A stretch of 64,000 bases of DNA from Lutibacter agarilyticus (lineage in GTDB: Bacteria > Bacteroidota > Bacteroidia > Flavobacteriales > Flavobacteriaceae): positions 62,001 to 126,000 of the forward strand of contig NZ_FZNT01000006.1 of NCBI RefSeq assembly GCF_900188235.1. Reading direction: 5' to 3'. Shown piece after piece: positions 61,121-64,000 of the stretch. The stretch's first letter is position 1. Every line of letters starts with the position of its first letter. The translations under genes and the position numbers were made by a program. Under the pieces are notes generated by a model. That model worked only from the letters and a program-made list of their open reading frames with translations. It was not told the DNA's origin and did not search any database.

Positions 61121-61537
61121 TTAAAAAGTAAATAAAATTGGACGCCCGTTTTCCGTAGGTTCTTCTTTTCTGTGCTCTTTTAAAATGTTGTAGCCGTAAT
61201 GTGTTTTTACTAAATTTTTAAAATTGTATTTCAATCTAGGGAATTCACGCAATAATTTTTCAAAATCATTGGTTGAAGAGCGTTCCATAAAATGATGTAA
61301 AATTTCAGTATAAGCTTTGGTTAACGTAATATTGAATTTATCATTTCTTAAAGCTGTTTTAAAGTAATTTTCCTTTATTTCTTTGTTTTTAACAATAGCT
61401 TCATCTAAACCATACTTGTTAATTAATACCCAAGTAAGCCTTAATAATGTTTCATGTGTAAAGTCTGTAGGATCTAGTGTACAGTCTTGTATTCTGCCAA
61501 GTAATTGGTCGTCAGTTAATTGGGTTTTGGTAATCAT
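61121..61537 (-). CDS. Conserved hypothetical protein
   Basis: 138 residues, helical and charged, no signal or membrane segment. 'CTLDPTDFTHETLLRLTWVL' near 18-37 and 'KAYTEILHHFMERSS' near 75-90 are the most distinctive stretches. 'FTHETLLRLTW' has several H/W/R residues that could be a binding site. I recall homologues in Bacteroidota without assigned function. It is convergent with the FAH gene, with 7 bases between stops. Confidence 0.72.
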   Translation of the reverse strand: MITKTQLTDDQLLGRIQDCTLDPTDFTHETLLRLTWVLINKYGLDEAIVKNKEIKENYFKTALRNDKFNITLTKAYTEILHHFMERSSTNDFEKLLREFPRLKYNFKNLVKTHYGYNILKEHRKEEPTENGRPILFTF

Positions 61538-61648
61538 AGCTCAAGTTTTATTTTTAGTTTATAGTAACATTCTTTTGTTTATAAGATACATAAAAGTGAA
61601 AAAGGTTGCGTTGTATTTTGTACTTTTAATGCAACTAATAAATTAGAA

Positions 61649-62893
61649 ATGCAAGCAGAGATTATTACCATTGGCGATGAAATTTTAATTGGTCAAATTT
61701 TAGACTCAAATTCAAAATGGATTGCTGAAGAATTAAATAAAATAGGTGTTTCGGTATATCAAATTACATCTATTCAAGATGATAAAGAGCATATTTTAAA
61801 AGCGCTAAAAGAAGCGCAATTAAATTGTGATATTGTAATTGTTACTGGTGGATTAGGACCCACAAAAGACGATATTACAAAATTAACTTTAGCTGAATAT
61901 TATGTAGATAAACTTATTTTTAATGAAGAAATTGCAGCACATATTAAAGCGTTATTTGCAAAATCAAATTATCCTTTTACCGAAGTAAATAAAAATCAGG
62001 CTTTAGTTCCTTCAAAATGTGTTGTTTTTAAAAATGAATTAGGAACAGCACCAGGTATGTGGTTTCATGAAAATAGTAAAGTAGTAGTTTCACTCGCAGG
62101 AGTGCCTTATGAAATGAAAGGACTTATGATAAATAGTGTGCTGCCTAAATTAGTTGAAACGTATCATTTACCTTTTATTGTACATAAAACAATTCAGACT
62201 TACGGGATGGGAGAGAGTATGTTGGCTGAAAAAATTGAAGATTGGGAAACTAATTTACCAGAATTTATAAGTTTAGCTTATTTACCATCTTTTGGAAAAG
62301 TGAGGTTGCGTTTAACAGCAAAAGGACCTGACAAAGAAATTTTAGAAGAAGCTATTGCTAAAAATGTGGCTATTTTACAGAAACTTATTGGAGATATTAT
62401 AGTTGGATATGAAGAAAATGAGAATTTAGAAGCTTTAATAGGGAAATTATTGATTGAAAAAAATAAAACTTTAGCAACCGCTGAAAGTTGTACAGGAGGA
62501 AATATTGCCAAAATGATTACTTCAATTCCGGGTTCTTCAAATTATTTTGTTGGTTCGGTGGTAGCATATCAAGCTGCTATAAAAATTAATGAATTAAATG
62601 TTGCCGAAGAATTAATCAATAATTATTCGGTTGTAAGTTCACAAGTAGCTGAAGCTATGGTAAAGGGAATTCAGCAAAAATTTAAAACAGACTATGCGAT
62701 TGCAACTACCGGTAATGCTGGACCAACAACAGATTTAACAGATAAAACAGTTGGGGTCGTGTATATTGCAATAGCCACACCAATTGGCGTTTTTTCCGAA
62801 GAATTTAATTTTGGTAAACCAAGGGAGAAAGTTATTGAACGAACTTCAATAAAGGCTTTAGAATTGTTGAGAAAAGAAATTTTAAAAAACTAG
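61649..62893 (+). CDS. cinA: CinA-like protein / nicotinamide-nucleotide amidase
   Basis: 414 residues, full length. The N-terminal MoaB/MogA-like domain (1 to about 170) has 'IITIGDEILIGQILDSNSKW' and 'IVTGGLGPTKDD'; in the family it is an ADP-ribose pyrophosphatase. The C-terminal NMN deamidase domain (about 255-414) has 'TLATAESCTGGNIAKMITSI', 'GSSNYFVGSVVAYQ' and 'ATTGNAGPTTD'. Together these recycle pyridine nucleotides. The gene ends 80 bases before rpmB. Confidence 0.94.
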   Translation: MQAEIITIGDEILIGQILDSNSKWIAEELNKIGVSVYQITSIQDDKEHILKALKEAQLNCDIVIVTGGLGPTKDDITKLTLAEYYVDKLIFNEEIAAHIKALFAKSNYPFTEVNKNQALVPSKCVVFKNELGTAPGMWFHENSKVVVSLAGVPYEMKGLMINSVLPKLVETYHLPFIVHKTIQTYGMGESMLAEKIEDWETNLPEFISLAYLPSFGKVRLRLTAKGPDKEILEEAIAKNVAILQKLIGDIIVGYEENENLEALIGKLLIEKNKTLATAESCTGGNIAKMITSIPGSSNYFVGSVVAYQAAIKINELNVAEELINNYSVVSSQVAEAMVKGIQQKFKTDYAIATTGNAGPTTDLTDKTVGVVYIAIATPIGVFSEEFNFGKPREKVIERTSIKALELLRKEILKN

Positions 62894-62902
62894 TTAAATA
62901 AG

Positions 62903-62934
62903 TTTGTTTATTACGTATTAAAAATTTAATTTTG
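62903..62934 (+). promoter_or_regulatory. Promoter of the rpmB-rpmG operon
   Basis: 'TTTG' at 62903-62906 and 'TAATTTTG' at 62927-62934 are 20 bases apart, the best -33/-7 match in the window. The rpmB ATG is at 62973. Confidence 0.8.
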
Positions 62935-62972
62935 CATCTCGTTTTGAGAATACATTAAAAAGGTATAGAATT

Positions 62973-63212
62973 ATGTCAAGAGTTTGTGAACTTACTGGAA
63001 AAAAAGCAATGGTTGGAAACAATGTTTCTCACGCCATGAATAGAACAAAAAGAAAATTTGACGCTAACTTAATAAAAAAGCGTTTTTATATTCCTGAAGA
63101 AGATAAGTGGGTAACTTTAAGAGTTGCTACATCTGCTTTAAAGAATATTAACAAGAAAGGAATTTCTGCTGTTATTAAAGAAGCAAGAGAAAAAGGTTTT
63201 TTAAAAAAATAA
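62973..63212 (+). CDS. rpmB: 50S ribosomal protein L28
   Basis: 79 residues, basic. Starts 'MSRVCELTGKKAMVGNNVSH', the standard L28 beginning, and has 'KRKFDANLIKKRFYIPEEDK'. Only one cysteine of the zinc-ribbon form is kept, as in other Bacteroidota. First gene of rpmB-rpmG-DUF4295. Confidence 0.97.
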   Translation: MSRVCELTGKKAMVGNNVSHAMNRTKRKFDANLIKKRFYIPEEDKWVTLRVATSALKNINKKGISAVIKEAREKGFLKK

Positions 63213-63224
63213 TTATATTAGGAA

Positions 63225-63410
63225 ATGGCAAAGGCTAAAGGAAATAGAATTCAAGTAATTTTAGAGTGTACAGAGCACAAAGCTTCTGGTAAAGCAGGAA
63301 CTTCTAGATACATTACTACTAAGAATAAGAAGAATACACCTGATAGAATGGAAATTAAAAAATTCAATCCTATCTTGAAAAAAATGACTGTTCATAAAGA
63401 AATTAAATAA
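63225..63410 (+). CDS. rpmG: 50S ribosomal protein L33
   Basis: 61 residues, basic. '[20 protein letters not shown]' and '[20 protein letters not shown]' identify L33. Only one cysteine is present, so it is the zinc-free type. It starts 12 bases after rpmB. Confidence 0.96.
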   Translation: MAKAKGNRIQVILECTEHKASGKAGTSRYITTKNKKNTPDRMEIKKFNPILKKMTVHKEIK

Positions 63411-63419
63411 TATAGGACC

Positions 63420-63572
63420 ATGGCAAAGAAATCAGTAGCATCGTTACAAACAGGATCAAAAAGATTAACTAAAGCTATCAAAATGGTAAAGTCTCCAAAA
63501 TCAGGAGCTTATACTTTTGTTGAAGCTATTATGGATCCTACAAATGTAAAAGACTTTTTAAGCAAAAAATAA
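63420..63572 (+). CDS. DUF4295 small basic protein
   Basis: 50 residues: begins 'MAKKSVASLQTGSKRLTKAI' and ends 'VKDFLSKK'. It is the small DUF4295 protein that follows rpmG in nearly all Bacteroidota. Later structural work treats it as a ribosome-associated protein (recalled, not checked). ATG at 63420 is 9 bases after the rpmG stop, with 'ggacc' before it. Confidence 0.92.
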   Translation: MAKKSVASLQTGSKRLTKAIKMVKSPKSGAYTFVEAIMDPTNVKDFLSKK

Positions 63573-63594
63573 TTTTTTGCTCATAAAAATATTC

Positions 63595-63622
63595 AAGCTA
63601 CTTTCTTTATTGAAAGTAGCTT
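63595..63622 (+). terminator. Terminator of the rpmB operon
   Basis: An 11-bp perfect stem 'aagctactttc' (63595-63605) with 63612-63622, 6-base loop, then 'ttctttttt'. It lies between the DUF4295 gene and ftsY. Confidence 0.9.
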
Positions 63623-63657
63623 TTCTTTTTTATATTTACCATACTAATAATTAAAAA

Positions 63658-64000
63658 ATGAGTTTATTTAAAAGAATTTTTTCAAAAGAAAAAAAAGAAA
63701 CATTAGATAAGGGCTTAGAGAAAACAAAATCATCTTTTTTCTCAAAACTTTCTAAAGCAGTTGCAGGTAAAACGAAAGTTGATGATGATGTTCTCGATAA
63801 TTTAGAGGAAGTTTTAGTATCATCAGATGTTGGAGTAGAAACTACTTTAAAAGTAATTGAGCGTATTGAGGAACGTGTTGCTAAAGATAAATACTTAGGA
63901 ACAGAAGAATTAAATTCAATCCTTAGAGAAGAAATAGCAGGACTTTTAGCCGAAACAAATGTTGGAAATGATACTGATTTTTGTATTCCAGCTAATAAGA
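63658..64000 (+). CDS. ftsY: Signal recognition particle receptor FtsY, N-terminal part
   Basis: The first 114 residues are visible and the gene continues past the window. Starts 'MSLFKRIFSKEKKETLDKGL', followed by the N domain of SRP GTPases: 'LEKTKSSFFSKLSKAVAGKT', 'DDDVLDNLEEVLVSSDVGVE' and 'ILREEIAGLLAE'. Bacteroidota FtsY has a short N-terminus without the long acidic A domain, as here. A 'TATATTTA' box at 63631-63638 is a weak promoter candidate. Confidence 0.93.
   Translation, partial: MSLFKRIFSKEKKETLDKGLEKTKSSFFSKLSKAVAGKTKVDDDVLDNLEEVLVSSDVGVETTLKVIERIEERVAKDKYLGTEELNSILREEIAGLLAETNVGNDTDFCIPANK

Overview
The window is AT-rich DNA (roughly one third G+C by eye) from a member of the Bacteroidota, most likely a marine-type Flavobacteriaceae. 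The evidence is the his gene order, five secreted proteins with type IX secretion (T9SS) C-terminal signals, signal peptides of the MKK...Q type, menaquinone genes (menF, menD, menB), and many promoters with the Bacteroidota -7 box TAnnTTTG. No rRNA, tRNA, CRISPR array, IS element or prophage was seen.

Layout. 1-4965: end of a histidine operon (hisC, hisB, hisH, hisA, hisF, hisIE) whose spacers are full of small palindromic repeats, one of which lies inside the hisA reading frame. 5052-10799: a DUF2461 protein, a T9SS-secreted endonuclease I, a BP74-like secreted protein, an MFS transporter and a J-domain/KTSC protein. 10895-19893: a two-gene glycosyltransferase unit (one protein fused to a phosphodiester glycosidase domain), a PAS histidine kinase and a tRNA-dihydrouridine synthase. 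20067-23110: a KDG kinase/KDPG aldolase operon divergent from a LacI-type regulator, with two matching operator-like palindromes between them. 23223-26642: an exported M20 peptidase convergent with uvrB. 26743-39822: three tandem giant surface proteins with type B T9SS signals and internal duplications. 39909-43402: an ABC exporter pair, an unknown conserved protein and a pRiA4b ORF-3-like protein.

43473-49395 carries menaquinone genes (hotdog thioesterase, alpha/beta hydrolase, menF, menD, a short S1-domain protein) interrupted by an AraC-type regulator. menB follows only at 59570. Between the two men segments lies the most unusual part of the window, 49696-59406. It has a three-gene envelope operon: a lipoprotein joining a metallophosphoesterase, a kinase-like segment and an outer-membrane barrel; an esterase-fold protein lacking its nucleophile serine; and a papain-like protease. 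Divergent from this operon is an HD-domain protein fused to a PycTM-type (DUF5706) membrane effector domain, which overlaps tail-to-tail with a large GAF-domain protein. No nucleotide cyclase is present, so this is not a canonical Pycsar locus.

60502-64000 is housekeeping: a FAH-family hydrolase, a hypothetical protein, cinA, then rpmB-rpmG-DUF4295 and the start of ftsY.

All family names come from reading motifs, not from database searches. Start codons were adjusted where a promoter or family alignment argued against the longest reading frame.
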